From DASQFQ01 sp038327685 (lineage in GTDB: Bacteria; Actinomycetota; Thermoleophilia; Solirubrobacterales; Solirubrobacteraceae), in contig JBBQLH010000004.1 of the NCBI GenBank assembly GCA_038327685.1, forward strand, positions 1 to 64,000: a DNA stretch of 64,000 bases. The letters are read 5' to 3'. The position numbers and the translations under genes were made by a program. This document shows, piece after piece, positions 9,022 to 17,622 of this stretch. Position 1 is the first letter of the stretch, and every line of letters begins with the position of its first letter. The notes under the pieces are model-generated. The model saw only the letters and a list, made by a program, of their open reading frames with translations. It did no database searches and had not been told where the DNA came from.

Positions 9022-9974
9022 GCGGCGGGCGTCCACCGGCGATCGTCGCGGCGGGGCTGCACAAGTCCTTCGGCGAGACAGCGGTCCTCGACGGCGTCGA
9101 CCTCTCCGTCGCCGAGGGCACGATCTTCGCCCTGCTGGGTCCAAACGGCGCGGGCAAGACGACGATCGTGCGAATCCTGTCCACGCTGATTCCCGCCAAC
9201 TCGGGCGAACTGCGCGTGGCCGGTCACAACGTGGTGGGCGCGCCGGACGCGGTGCGGGCCGCCATCGGCGTGACCGGCCAGTTCTCCGCTGTCGACACGT
9301 TGCTGACCGGCGAGGAGAACCTGCGGTTGATGACCGACCTGAACCATCTCGGCCGCCCCGCTGGACGTGCGCGGGCGGCCGAGCTCCTCGAGCGGTTCGA
9401 GCTCGCCGACGCGGCACAGCGACTGGTGTCGACCTACTCCGGCGGAATGCGCCGCCGACTCGACCTGGCGATGACACTCGTCGGCTCCCCGCGGGTGATC
9501 TTCCTCGATGAGCCCACGGCCGGGCTCGACCCGCGCAGCCGCCGCACCATGTGGGACAGCATCCGGGACCTGGTCGCCGGCGGCGTCACGATCTTCCTCA
9601 CGACCCAGTACCTCGACGAGGCCGACCACCTCGCCGACAGTGTCGCGGTCCTGGACCACGGCCGGATCGTCGCCGAAGGCACACCGGGCGAGCTCAAACG
9701 GCGCATCCCGGGCGGCCACGTCGAGCTGCAATTCAGCGACACGAACGACCTCCGCGCGGCCGCCGGCCTCCTCGGCGCCGCGTCCGAAGACGAAGACAAG
9801 CTCCTCCTCCAGGTGCCCAACGACGGCAGCGTCGCCTCGTTGCGGCGTCTGCTCGAGCAGCTTGACGACGCCCGCATCGAGGTCGAGCAGCTCTCAATCC
9901 ACACCCCCGACCTCGACGACGTGTTCTTCGCGGTCACCGGTCACGCGACCGCCGAGGCGGCGGCACTGTCATGA
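9018..9974 (+). CDS. drrA: DrrA-type ABC exporter ATP-binding protein
   Basis: This 318-residue ABC ATPase has Walker A GPNGAGKT near residue 40, the signature YSGGMRRRLDLAM near 140, Walker B VIFLDEPTAGLDPRSR near 160, and the switch region FLTTQYLDEADHLAD. The C-terminal extension (ELKRRIPGGHVELQF, then TPDLDDVFFAVTG) is the DrrA/CcmA-type domain of antibiotic and lipid exporters. It couples ATP hydrolysis to DrrB. Overlaps with the upstream regulator (ATGA) and downstream permease (ATGA) show one operon. The symbol denotes family similarity to the daunorubicin exporter; the actual substrate is unknown. Confidence 0.85.
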   Translation: MSGGRPPAIVAAGLHKSFGETAVLDGVDLSVAEGTIFALLGPNGAGKTTIVRILSTLIPANSGELRVAGHNVVGAPDAVRAAIGVTGQFSAVDTLLTGEENLRLMTDLNHLGRPAGRARAAELLERFELADAAQRLVSTYSGGMRRRLDLAMTLVGSPRVIFLDEPTAGLDPRSRRTMWDSIRDLVAGGVTIFLTTQYLDEADHLADSVAVLDHGRIVAEGTPGELKRRIPGGHVELQFSDTNDLRAAAGLLGAASEDEDKLLLQVPNDGSVASLRRLLEQLDDARIEVEQLSIHTPDLDDVFFAVTGHATAEAAALS

Positions 9975-10774
9975 GCACCCTCACCTACACCGTCATCGAT
10001 TCGACCACGATGCTGCGCCGCAACCTACGGCGCCTGCTGCGCTACCCATCGATGACGCTGCTGCTGGTCGGCATGCCGATCGTCTTCCTGCTGCTGTTTG
10101 TCTACGTCTTCGGCGGCCAGCTCAGCCACGGCCTCGGCAGCGGCCTCGCCGGTGGCCACGCCGGCCGGGCCGGCTACCTCAACTACGTGACGCCGGGCAT
10201 CCTGCTGATGACCGTGGCCGCCGCCGTCCAGGGCACCGCGATCGTCGTCGCAATGGACATGACCGGCGGCATCACCGACCGCTTCCGTACCATGGCAATC
10301 GCCCGCGCGGCTGTCCTTACAGGCCACGTGCTCGCCAGCCTCATCCAGACGCTGATCAGCATCGCGATCGTTCTCGGTGTTGCGCTCGCGCTCGGCTTCC
10401 GACCCACCGCAGGCCCCCTGCACTGGCTGGCCGCGACCGGCGTGCTGACGCTGTTCACCCTCGCCCTCATCTGGCTCGCCACCGCGCTCGGCCTCGCCGC
10501 GAAAAGCGTCGAGACGGCCAGCAACACGCCGATGTTCCTGACCCTGCTCCCCTTCCTCGGAAGCGGCTTCGTGCCCACCTCCACCCTGCCGACGGGCCTG
10601 CGGCAGTTCGCCGAGTACCAGCCCTTCACACCGGTCACCGAAACCGTGCGCGGGCTGCTCACCGGAACCTCGATCGGCACGCACGCCGTCGCCGCCATTG
10701 CCTGGAGCATCGGCATCGCCCTCGCCTCCTACCTCTGGGCCGTACACCTGTACACACACCGTCAGCCGAGCTGA
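9971..10774 (+). CDS. drrB: DrrB-type ABC-2 exporter permease
   Basis: This 267-residue inner-membrane protein of the ABC-2 family has about six hydrophobic segments: MTLLLVGMPIVFLLLFVYVF, GILLMTVAAAVQGTAIVVA, then three near the centre and one at the C-terminus. It begins with the cytoplasmic TMLRRNLRRLLRYP stretch typical of DrrB. The family motif SNTPMFLTLLPFLGSGFVP lies around residue 180, followed by FAEYQPFTPVTETVRGLL. It forms the translocation path for DrrA and starts within the drrA stop codon. Confidence 0.85.
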   Translation: MSTLTYTVIDSTTMLRRNLRRLLRYPSMTLLLVGMPIVFLLLFVYVFGGQLSHGLGSGLAGGHAGRAGYLNYVTPGILLMTVAAAVQGTAIVVAMDMTGGITDRFRTMAIARAAVLTGHVLASLIQTLISIAIVLGVALALGFRPTAGPLHWLAATGVLTLFTLALIWLATALGLAAKSVETASNTPMFLTLLPFLGSGFVPTSTLPTGLRQFAEYQPFTPVTETVRGLLTGTSIGTHAVAAIAWSIGIALASYLWAVHLYTHRQPS

Positions 10775-11157
10775 ACTAACGCCACCGGCCCAGGCCCGAT
10801 GGCCGGTCAGCCAGAGCGCCGCTCGGCGAACCCGCTCCTCGCGAGAAGCACGACGCTGGTCCGGCCGGTATCCACGGGAACCGTCGAGGCGGCGGCGGCG
10901 CGCTCCCCGCGCCCGCTTACGCCCAGATGCGAGCGCCCGAGTACCGATCCGGAGCGCGCCTGCTGCGGACGAGGTTCAGGCGTGTCGTGGGCTCGATGGG
11001 CCGCTGTCGCTCCACCCTCAGGATGCGAGCGTGAGGCGGCCACGGACGCGACGCTCGAAGCTCGTCCTTTGCAGGCGCCGGGGCTAGGTCCGGCGCGAAC
11101 TCGCTTACACGAACGAGGCGGAATGAGGATCTGGGCAGCGCGCCCAAGATCGCCGGG
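10775..11157. other. non-coding or decayed stretch at the island edge
   Basis: No convincing reading frame, RNA gene or repeat was found between drrB and the tRNA-like segment at 11158. Open frames here are Arg/Ser-rich and lack a plausible start and RBS. Its position just outside the tRNA-derived repeat suggests it belongs to the edge of the accessory region. Confidence 0.3.
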
Positions 11158-11200
11158 CTGAAGATCGGGGTGTCCGCGGTCGAGTCCGGGTCGCGCCATC
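11158..11200 (+). repeat. degenerate tRNA-Phe 3'-half (att-like direct repeat, left copy)
   Basis: The segment from CTGAAGATCG through GTCGCGCCATC matches the 3' half of the tRNA-Phe-like element at 23207-23253 with only about four differences. It keeps the anticodon loop CTGAAGA (anticodon GAA), a variable region, a T-arm-like CGAGTCCGGG and the final CGCCA. One T of the TTCGAGT loop is missing and the anticodon stem is eroded, so it cannot be a working tRNA. Both copies point the same way, as expected for recombination sites of an element that integrates into a tRNA gene. Confidence 0.6.
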
Positions 11201-11293
11201 CGGTTGGCCGGGCTTCGCTCCGCAACGGGCGCAACCGCGTGAATGGGACGTCTGCACCATGCGCGGCGACGCCGTGGGGGGCAGAATGCGTCC

Positions 11294-13327
11294 GTGGCCA
11301 TCGACGCTGTCACGGTCGGCCGGTCCGCCGCGGCCCCGTCGCGGATTCGGCGGGTCGGCCCGGCGTTGGCGTGGGCGTGCGGGGCGGTCGTAGCGGCGAT
11401 CTTCGCGGCGACGCTTCTGGTGAGCGGCGGCCCAGTGCCCTGGGACGCCGTCGTGAAGGGTGTGGCGCTGCTGCCCTTCTGCGTTCTGATCGCCGCGGGG
11501 CGGCCGGAGATCGCGCTCGGCTGGCTCGCGTTCGGTGTCTCCGGGATGTTCGCGCTTCAGGGCTTGTGCGCCGAGGCGATCGAGCACGGCCCGGGCACGC
11601 TCACGTCGTGGGCGTTGATGTACTTGGATCGGGCGTCAGCGCTCATCGTTCCCGTCAGCTGGCTGGCGCTGATGTTGCTGCCGGACGGCCGTCTGCCAAG
11701 CCGGCGATGGCGAGGAGTCGCGGTCGGGGTGCTCGTCCTGCAGGTCGCGTTGATCAGTGGGTGGTGCCTGCTGGAGGGCAGCGCGGCGGCGCCGGATTCG
11801 ACGCATCGGGTTGCCGGCGAGAACCCGATCGGTGTGCTTCCCGAGACGTGGACGGGGCCGATCGACTCGGCTGCGCTTCCGATCCTGGTGGGGCCGCAGC
11901 TGCTTCTCCTGTTGGCGATTGTCGTCCGCGTCCGGCGGGCGGTGGGGGAGGAGCGGCGGCGTCTGGTGAGCCTGCTCGGCGCGGTCGTGCTGTTCGCCTT
12001 CTCGCAGTTCCTCTCCGAGGCGGCTGAGGGGTACTCGCGGGTCGCCGCCGACGGGCTCGACGTCGTGGGAGGGATCGTCCTGGGCGCGGGACTGACGGCC
12101 GCGGTGCTGCGACGGCGGATGCACGAGGTCGAGGTCGTGATCCATCACGGGCTCGTCTACGGCGTGCTCACGCTCACGATCGCAGGGGTGTACGTCGGGC
12201 TCGTGGCGGTGTTCGGTGCGCTCGGCCAGGACCTGCCGCCATTTGGCATCGGGCTCGTCGCAGGCACCGTGGCGCTCGCCCTGCTGCCGTTGCGCGGCGT
12301 GCTCCAGCGCGTGCTGGGCCGGGCGTTGTACGGCGACGTGCACGACCCCCGCGCGGCGGTTCGGCGGCTGACCGAGACCGTGACGGAGGCGACGACGCTG
12401 GACGCCGTGATCGACGGCCTGGCCAGAGCGACGAGGACCTCGCTGCGGGCCGCCGCGGTGACGGTCGAGGTCCAGGGCCGCGTGGCGCAGATCGGGACGC
12501 CGGGGACCGGCGAGCAGATCGCGCTGCCGCTGCGGGCCGGCGACGAGCGCGTCGGCGCACTGGAGGTCGTCTTCCCCGCGGCGCGTCGGGTCCAGCGCCA
12601 AGAGCGCGAGCTGCTCGACGAGCTCGCCGACCACGGTGGCCGAGCGGCTCACGCAGTGCTGATGGCGGAGGCGCTGCTGGCCAACCGGCAGCTGCTCGTG
12701 TCGGCCCGCGAGGAGGAACGCTCGCGCCTGCGGCGGGATCTGCATGACGAGCTCGGGCCCACGCTCGCTGGGTTGGCGATGCAGCTCAACGGGCTGCAGG
12801 AGGTGCTCGCGAGCGACCCCGCGACGGCCGCGGAGCGGCTTGGGCGCCTGGAGGCTGCGACGCGCGGCGCACTTGACGACGTCCGCCGCCTGAGCCGCGA
12901 CCTGCGTCCGCCGAGCCTCGACGAGCTCGGCTTGGTGGGGGCGCTCGAGCGAGTGGCGCAGGACGCGGGATTGGCCCTGACGGTCGAGGGCGACCGACGG
13001 GTCGGCGGCGCGGTCACGCCGGCGGTGGAGGTCGCGGCATACCGAATCGGAGCCGAGGCACTGATGAACGTCGTACGCCACGCAGGTGTCGGCACGGCCT
13101 CGCTGCGGGTGGCGAGGGATGACGACGCGCTCCGCCTCGAAGTCGCGGACGAGGGCACCGGGACCGGTGGTGCGCCCGCGGGCGTGGGGACGCTGGCGAT
13201 GCGCGAGCGGGCCGAGGAGCTCGGCGGCAGGCTCACCACCCACGACCGGCCCGGCGGCGGCACGGTCGTCGTGGCGTGGCTGCCGGCGACGCGGGCCGGC
13301 GGCGAGAGCGGACGGGAGACGGCGTGA
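11294..13327 (+). CDS. membrane sensor histidine kinase (HisKA_3/NarL class)
   Basis: This is a sensor kinase of about 677 residues. Roughly seven to eight hydrophobic segments fill residues 15-340, followed by a GAF-like region (residues 360-450). A dimerisation/H-box EEERSRLRRDLHDELGPTLA (phospho-His) lies near 485. A HATPase domain follows with N-box ALMNVVRHAG and G-rich GVGTLAMRERAEELGG. The GTG at 11294 gives a sensible N-terminus before the first membrane span; an ATG at 11243 adds 17 Arg-rich residues. It overlaps the response-regulator start (GTGA). The signal sensed is unknown. It sits just inside the left tRNA-like repeat. Confidence 0.82.
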   Translation: MAIDAVTVGRSAAAPSRIRRVGPALAWACGAVVAAIFAATLLVSGGPVPWDAVVKGVALLPFCVLIAAGRPEIALGWLAFGVSGMFALQGLCAEAIEHGPGTLTSWALMYLDRASALIVPVSWLALMLLPDGRLPSRRWRGVAVGVLVLQVALISGWCLLEGSAAAPDSTHRVAGENPIGVLPETWTGPIDSAALPILVGPQLLLLLAIVVRVRRAVGEERRRLVSLLGAVVLFAFSQFLSEAAEGYSRVAADGLDVVGGIVLGAGLTAAVLRRRMHEVEVVIHHGLVYGVLTLTIAGVYVGLVAVFGALGQDLPPFGIGLVAGTVALALLPLRGVLQRVLGRALYGDVHDPRAAVRRLTETVTEATTLDAVIDGLARATRTSLRAAAVTVEVQGRVAQIGTPGTGEQIALPLRAGDERVGALEVVFPAARRVQRQERELLDELADHGGRAAHAVLMAEALLANRQLLVSAREEERSRLRRDLHDELGPTLAGLAMQLNGLQEVLASDPATAAERLGRLEAATRGALDDVRRLSRDLRPPSLDELGLVGALERVAQDAGLALTVEGDRRVGGAVTPAVEVAAYRIGAEALMNVVRHAGVGTASLRVARDDDALRLEVADEGTGTGGAPAGVGTLAMRERAEELGGRLTTHDRPGGGTVVVAWLPATRAGGESGRETA

Positions 13328-13947
13328 TCCGGGTCGTCCTCGTCGACGATCATCCGATGTTCCGCGAAGGGCTGCGGTTCACGCTGGAGCGCGCCGAAGA
13401 CATCCAGGTCGTTGGAGAGGCCGACGACGGCCACCAGGCGCTGAGCCTGATCGCCGAAGTCGACCCCGACGTGGTGGTGATGGACCTCGCGATGCCCCGG
13501 CTCCACGGGCTCGCCACAACCGAGCGATTGGCTGCCGACGGCGCCCGGGCCGGCATCCTCGTCCTGACCTTCTCGGAGGAGGACGCCGCCGTGTTCGCCG
13601 CGGTCCGGGCCGGCGCGCGCGGCTACCTCGTCAAGGGCGTCGCAGCCGAGCAGGTCGTCAGCGGCGTACGCGCCGTCGCGGCCGGGCATGCCGTGTTCGG
13701 ACCCAGCCTGGCGACCCGGATGCTCGAGTTCTTCGGCGGCGGCCGGCCGCGTGAGCCGCGATTTCCTGAGCTGTCTGAGCGCGAGCACGAGGTCCTGGCC
13801 CATCTGGCGAACGCTTGGACGAACCAGCGGATCGCCGACGAGCTCGTGATCTCCCCGATCACGGTCCGCAACCACGTCTCGAGCATCCTCATGAAGCTCC
13901 GCGTGACGAACCGGCGCGAGGCGATGCTCCGGTACCACGACCGATAG
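13324..13947 (+). CDS. NarL/LuxR-family response regulator
   Basis: This 207-residue regulator has a receiver domain with acidic pocket VLVDDHP, phospho-acceptor VVVMDLAMPRLHG (Asp near residue 54) and conserved Lys in GYLVKG. The C-terminal LuxR-type HTH is LSEREHEVLAHLANAWTNQR, then VRNHVSSILMKL. The GTG start overlaps the stop of the kinase gene, so the two are translationally coupled and form a two-component pair. The adjacent membrane protein gene (14013) is a possible target, but no operator is visible. Confidence 0.88.
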   Translation: MIRVVLVDDHPMFREGLRFTLERAEDIQVVGEADDGHQALSLIAEVDPDVVVMDLAMPRLHGLATTERLAADGARAGILVLTFSEEDAAVFAAVRAGARGYLVKGVAAEQVVSGVRAVAAGHAVFGPSLATRMLEFFGGGRPREPRFPELSEREHEVLAHLANAWTNQRIADELVISPITVRNHVSSILMKLRVTNRREAMLRYHDR

Positions 13948-14012
13948 TTGGGTCATGCGAATGGGTCATCCGCACCATGTGCGGGAGCCGAGGATTCGGC
14001 AGCGTTCCTGGA

Positions 14013-14714
14013 ATGAAGAACACACCTGACATGCACGGACCCCTGAACGAGCGCCGCTTCGACACGAGGCTTGCGGGGCTGTCGCTGATCGCGGCCCCAG
14101 CGCTGCTGTTGCTCGCGAATGCGATCGACCCGAGCGCGAGCGCCAACGCGGCCGCGCGGTTGCCCGAGATCAGCGACAACCCGGCGCGGTATGTCGCGGC
14201 CGGCTATCTGATGGTGCTCGCGGCGTGGACGTTCGTGCCGGGGCTGGTCGGGCGCTGGCATCTGTTCCAGGGGCCGCGCGTCACCGCGGGTCAGGTCGGC
14301 GCCGGGTTGCTGATGATCGGGATGATCACCACGGTCGCGTTCTTCGGCTTCGGCGTCTATGAGTACGAGGCCGCCACGTCCGAGCTCGACCCGGCCCAGA
14401 TGGCTCAACTCGCCGACAACGCCGAGGCTTCGGCGGTCGCAATCCCGCTCCTCGTCGTCTTCCTCGTCGGCGTCGTCATCGGGAGCCTCATCGTCGCCTG
14501 GTCGCTTTGGCGGCGCCACATCGCTCCGGTCTGGTCACCCGCGGCGATCGTCGTCGGGTCGATCCTCAACTTCCTCGCCGACAGCGCCGCGCTGAGCGCG
14601 ACGGCGTTCGCATTCCAGCTCGTCGGGTTCGGCTGGGTCGGCCTGCGGCTGCTTCGCGGAGCCGACGCGAACGCGTGGCGCGCGAGCTCCACGACGTCAT
14701 CGGCCACAGCATGA
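14013..14714 (+). CDS. multi-pass membrane protein with disrupted 3' end
   Basis: This protein of about 233 residues has six likely membrane segments, e.g. LAGLSLIAAPALLLLANAI, VAAGYLMVLAAWTFVPGLVG, GLLMIGMITTVAFFGFGVY and AIPLLVVFLVGVVIGSLIVA, resembling DUF4386-type proteins. Its frame is intact up to VGLRLLRGAD (about 14670). The last 15 codons (ANAWRASSTTSS...) are an out-of-frame reading of a histidine-kinase fragment, so the natural C-terminus appears replaced by a recombination event. The ATG at 14013 has only a weak RBS. No function can be assigned. It may have belonged to the upstream two-component system. Confidence 0.6.
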   Translation: MKNTPDMHGPLNERRFDTRLAGLSLIAAPALLLLANAIDPSASANAAARLPEISDNPARYVAAGYLMVLAAWTFVPGLVGRWHLFQGPRVTAGQVGAGLLMIGMITTVAFFGFGVYEYEAATSELDPAQMAQLADNAEASAVAIPLLVVFLVGVVIGSLIVAWSLWRRHIAPVWSPAAIVVGSILNFLADSAALSATAFAFQLVGFGWVGLRLLRGADANAWRASSTTSSATA

Positions 14715-14767
14715 CGGCCGATTTGCTCCAGGCCGCTGCGGCGCGCCGCGTCCGGGAGAGCGACCGC
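14663..14767 (+). pseudogene. histidine-kinase H-box fragment
   Basis: In the frame overlapping the 3' end of the membrane protein the sequence reads RERVARELHDVIGHSM, then LLQAAAARRVRESD. This is the HisKA_3 dimerisation and phospho-His motif of a sensor kinase different from the one at 11294. Neither an upstream sensor region nor a downstream ATPase domain is present. It is therefore a short relic marking a deletion junction. Confidence 0.6.
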
Positions 14768-14970
14768 GGGGGGCTCCCGCGGCGCTGCGCGCAATCGGAA
14801 CGTTGACCCGTGACGCTCGCAGCGATGACGCGTCGGGCGGCGGACCTCGCTGGCAACAGTTCGCTCGCGGTGGAACTGACGCCGCGGCGGCACGCAAGCG
14901 GGCGTCTCGACCGGCGAACGCGACAGGCCCGCAATGGACGAGTTTCGGTCCGAGCAAACCGCGCCGGCGC

Positions 14971-15162
14971 GGTCGTGTGACGATCGCATTGGTTCTCGAA
15001 GCGGCTGCTGGCTCGAGCGAGCAGCGGGAGCACGAGGCCCGCTCCCGCTGCTCGGGCGTGGGGCTGCTCAGAGCCGCAGGCCAGCGGTGGCGGACATCAT
15101 CGGCGCCCGCCGGGCGTGGACGGTGGCGATGATCTCCTCGGTGTCGATGCCCTGCAGGTAGA
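14971..15162. repeat. 192-bp direct repeat, copy 1 (contains integrase 3' end)
   Basis: Starting at GTGTGACGATCGCATTGG this segment closely matches 17431-17622 in the same orientation. The match includes a GC-rich hairpin and the last 30 or so codons of the recombinase gene. Copy 1 is the intact version. The stretch 14768-14970 before it holds no recognisable gene. A duplicated integrase end is commonly left by repeated integration or partial excision of an element. Confidence 0.7.
15018..15054 (-). terminator. terminator of the recombinase gene
   Basis: A perfect 14-bp stem (CGAGCAGCGGGAGC at 15018-15031 with its complement at 15041-15054) and a 9-nt loop lies 14 nt past the recombinase stop codon. 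A shorter 11-bp version is kept in the second repeat copy at 17482-17510. Confidence 0.65.
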
Positions 15163-15769
15163 TCGAGGTCGTGCCGAGGTTGGCGTGGCCGAGCTGGCGC
15201 TGGATCACGTTGAGCGGCACGCCCTCGCGCGCGAGTTCGACGGCATGCGCGAGGCGCAGCTGATGCGGCGCGAAGCGGCGCCGGATACCCGCTTGGGCCG
15301 CGAGCCGGCGGAACTCGACGCGCACGTTGGCGCTCGACCAGGGCCGTCCGCGGGTCGGGCCGTCGATGACACAGAACAGCGGCCCGACCGGCAGCTCGAC
15401 CCGGGCGTCCAGCCAGGGGCGCAGCTGCTCCCAGCCCCAGGCGTCCATGCCGATCTCCCGGCGACGACCGCCCTTACCGTTACGCACCAGCAGTGAGCCG
15501 CGCCTGGGGTCAAGGTCGCGCTCACCGAGCGCGAGCGCTTCCTGGATGCGCAGGCCGCCGCGCCAGAGCACGACGATCAATGCGCGCAGCCTGTAGCCGT
15601 GGTGGTCGTCGCTGGCCTCGCGCATCACGGCCACGATCTCCTCCACGCTCGGCGGATCGGCGGGATAGATCCGCCCCTTGTTGCGAGGCGGGCGCCCCGC
15701 GTGATACCCAGGCAGCGTCGCCGGCGAACGCCGCCTGCCGGCGGCATCGAGAACTGCTGAAACGGTCAT
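15068..15769 (-). CDS. short tyrosine recombinase / integrase
   Basis: This 233-residue site-specific recombinase carries all catalytic residues of the tyrosine class. These are Arg in WRGGLRIQEAL, Lys in VRNGKGGRRREI, the HxxR box as PHQLRLAHAVELA, His in RQLGHANLGTTS and the nucleophile Tyr in SIYLQGID. The usual N-terminal SAM-like core-binding domain is very short (residues 1-45), so it may bind DNA unusually or be N-terminally truncated. The ATG at 15769 is chosen because GGAGGAGGG precedes it. It is a plausible driver of the island flanked by tRNA-like repeats, and its own 3' end is duplicated at 17528-17622. Confidence 0.82.
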   Translation of the reverse strand: MTVSAVLDAAGRRRSPATLPGYHAGRPPRNKGRIYPADPPSVEEIVAVMREASDDHHGYRLRALIVVLWRGGLRIQEALALGERDLDPRRGSLLVRNGKGGRRREIGMDAWGWEQLRPWLDARVELPVGPLFCVIDGPTRGRPWSSANVRVEFRRLAAQAGIRRRFAPHQLRLAHAVELAREGVPLNVIQRQLGHANLGTTSIYLQGIDTEEIIATVHARRAPMMSATAGLRL

Positions 15770-16010
15770 GGGAGCCCTCCTCCCACTCGCAGCGGACAGA
15801 GCCCGCTGCCCTACCAGCGCTCGCGCATCCAGCGAACGGCAGCATTGGAGACCCGCGCTCGCGTCGCCTGGGCGAAGCGGAAGTGCGTGGCTCATCGACG
15901 ACACGACCGAGTGTCGTCCGGAGCGGGTGTCAGCCGGGCTTCCGAGGAGACGACCGCGTCCAGGCGAACGGAGAAGTGATGGGGTTGCCGCGTTCTGAGA
16001 GGATCCAGCA

Positions 16011-16406
16011 ATGAGCGCTCCCGAGGATGTAATACGGCGCTATGTGGACGCCACCTCAGCGGCCGATGGAGACACAGCCGCGGGTTTGATGACCGATGAT
16101 GCGGTGATCGAGCTTCCCGACGGCGGCGTCCTGAGAGGCAAGGAAGGTGCCCGCCAGTTTGCCGCCAAACATACGGAGATTGACGGCCGAAAGCAGGCGG
16201 TTACGCTGACCTCGCTTGAACCTCGTACACGGAACCGCTTTGTCGCGACGCTCCTGATGACGAGCCGCGAGGTCGCAACGGATGAGGTTCTGTACTCGAT
16301 GGACGTTGGATCCGTGATCGAGGTGCGCGACGGGCTGATTACGCGCAACCAAGTCTTTCCTTCCCCCGACGAGGCTACTGCCGCGGCGGAGCAGGCTGAA
16401 CTCTGA
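16011..16406 (+). CDS. NTF2-like (SnoaL-type) protein
   Basis: This 131-residue protein with the cone-shaped NTF2/SnoaL fold pattern starts EDVIRRYVDATSAADGDTAA, then DDAVIELPDGGVLRGKEGARQF, and ends in a beta-rich half (NRFVATLLMTSREVATDEVLYS). GAGAGGATCC upstream of the ATG is a fair RBS. Such proteins act as small-molecule isomerases, cyclases or binding proteins; nothing here indicates the ligand. A homologous fragment lies at 17189-17440 and another NTF2-like gene follows, suggesting local duplication. Confidence 0.6.
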   Translation: MSAPEDVIRRYVDATSAADGDTAAGLMTDDAVIELPDGGVLRGKEGARQFAAKHTEIDGRKQAVTLTSLEPRTRNRFVATLLMTSREVATDEVLYSMDVGSVIEVRDGLITRNQVFPSPDEATAAAEQAEL

Positions 16407-16542
16407 GCTGCTCGTCCGGCGACGGAGTGATGTCGCTGTCAAAGCGAGAGGAGCGGCCGGCTGCGAGGTGGATATGCCCGAGGAGGGATCGCGTGCGGCG
16501 CTGGTTGCTCGGTTAGGCTGACCGGCCGGTAGCGGAGGCGAC

Positions 16543-17049
16543 GTGACGGATGAGCGCAACAAGGACCTGGTCAGCCGACACTTCGAGGAGATCTGGAATC
16601 ACCGGGATCTCAGCGCGTGCGAAGAGCTGATGGCGAAGGACTTCGTCGAGCACGCCGCTGCGCCCTTCGCCGATTCCCCGCCGGGAGCGGTGGACGGGCC
16701 GCAGGCCATGCGCGGCACGGTCGAGTGGCTGGTCAGCCAGTTTCCAGACATCCACATGACGATCGACGAGCTGGTCGCTGACGGTGACATCGTGGTCGCC
16801 CGCGTCACCTCAGAGGGGACGAACACGGGCAAGCCCAACGGCTTCCTACCGCCCAGCGGTAAGCGGTTTCGCTCTCAACAGAGCCACTGGTTCCGGGTTC
16901 AGGATGACAAGCTGGCCGAGCACTGGGCCACTCGAGACGACCTGGCCTCCATGCTGCAGCTCGGGGTGGTCACGCCGCCGCGACTCGGTGCACTTCTTCG
17001 CCAGGCCCGGGCTGCAGCGAGCCGTCAGGTCAAGCGGTTGCGCAGCTAG
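16543..17049 (+). CDS. SnoaL-like ester cyclase family protein
   Basis: This 168-residue protein begins TDERNKDLVSRHFEEIWNHR, then MAKDFVEHAA and FPDIHMTIDELVADGDIVVA, the hallmark arrangement of SnoaL-like polyketide/ester cyclases. Conserved 'F-EHW' and 'DG-I-EHW--RD' type elements are seen as KLAEHWATRDDLA. The GTG start at 16543 has GGAGGCGAC immediately upstream. The C-terminal 30 residues are a basic extension (RQARAAASRQVKRLRS). No polyketide genes are nearby, so the catalytic role is unknown. Confidence 0.65.
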   Translation: MTDERNKDLVSRHFEEIWNHRDLSACEELMAKDFVEHAAAPFADSPPGAVDGPQAMRGTVEWLVSQFPDIHMTIDELVADGDIVVARVTSEGTNTGKPNGFLPPSGKRFRSQQSHWFRVQDDKLAEHWATRDDLASMLQLGVVTPPRLGALLRQARAAASRQVKRLRS

Positions 17050-17188
17050 ACGTTGAGCATCAGGCCGGCCGTCCGATTCGAACCTGGCGCCCAGTTGTCG
17101 TCCGCAGCGATAGCCCCGGCGGCCCCAGCCACTGCTGCCGCTTCTGCCCACGAGGCGGCAGCCTGGCTGGCGGCCGTCGAGCACCGTT

Positions 17189-17440
17189 CTGTCGACGCAG
17201 GTCCCGGCTGCGATCGAGGCGTTAGTCGACCGGGTTTCCGCAGGGGACGGCGACGCGGCAGCCGAATGGGTGCATGCCGACGCCGAGTTCGAGCTGCCCG
17301 GTAGCCAGTCGCTACCGGCGGGTTCGGCAGGAGCTCAAGCGTTTGCGAGTCGTCACGGTGCGGTCGTCCCCTGTGACGCCCACGCAGCGCTCGCTCCGGA
17401 CGATGTGCAGGCGCGCGAAGGTTCTGGCGAGGTCTTGTGA
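17189..17440 (+). pseudogene. truncated NTF2/SnoaL-like fragment
   Basis: One plus frame reads STQVPAAIEALVDRVSAGDG, then EWVHADAEFELPGSQSLPAG and AQAFASRHG. This parallels residues 5-55 of the NTF2-like protein at 16011. The match stops there and the frame terminates at 17440, where the second copy of the 192-bp repeat begins (17431). The gene was probably cut by arrival of that repeat. No clear start codon or RBS is seen. Confidence 0.5.
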
Positions 17441-17622
17441 CGATCGAATTGGTTCTCGAAGCGGTGGTCAGCACGAGCGGGCAGCGGGAGCGGGTGCGGC
17501 GCTCCCGCTGACGCCGTTTCCGGTGGCTCAGAGTTGCAGGCCGGCGGTGGCGGACATCAATGGCGCCCGCCGGGCATGGACGGTGGCGATGATTCCTCGG
17601 CTTTGATGCCCTGCGGGTAGAT
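17431..17622. repeat. 192-bp direct repeat, copy 2 (degenerate integrase tail)
   Basis: This matches 14971-15162 in the same orientation with scattered substitutions and a 1-bp loss. On the minus strand 17622-17528 it encodes the recombinase tail (TSIYPQGIKAEE, then after a frameshift IIATVHARRAPLMSATAGLQ and stop). Only the last 30 or so codons remain, so this is a relic of a second, related integrase gene or a copied element end. Confidence 0.7.
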
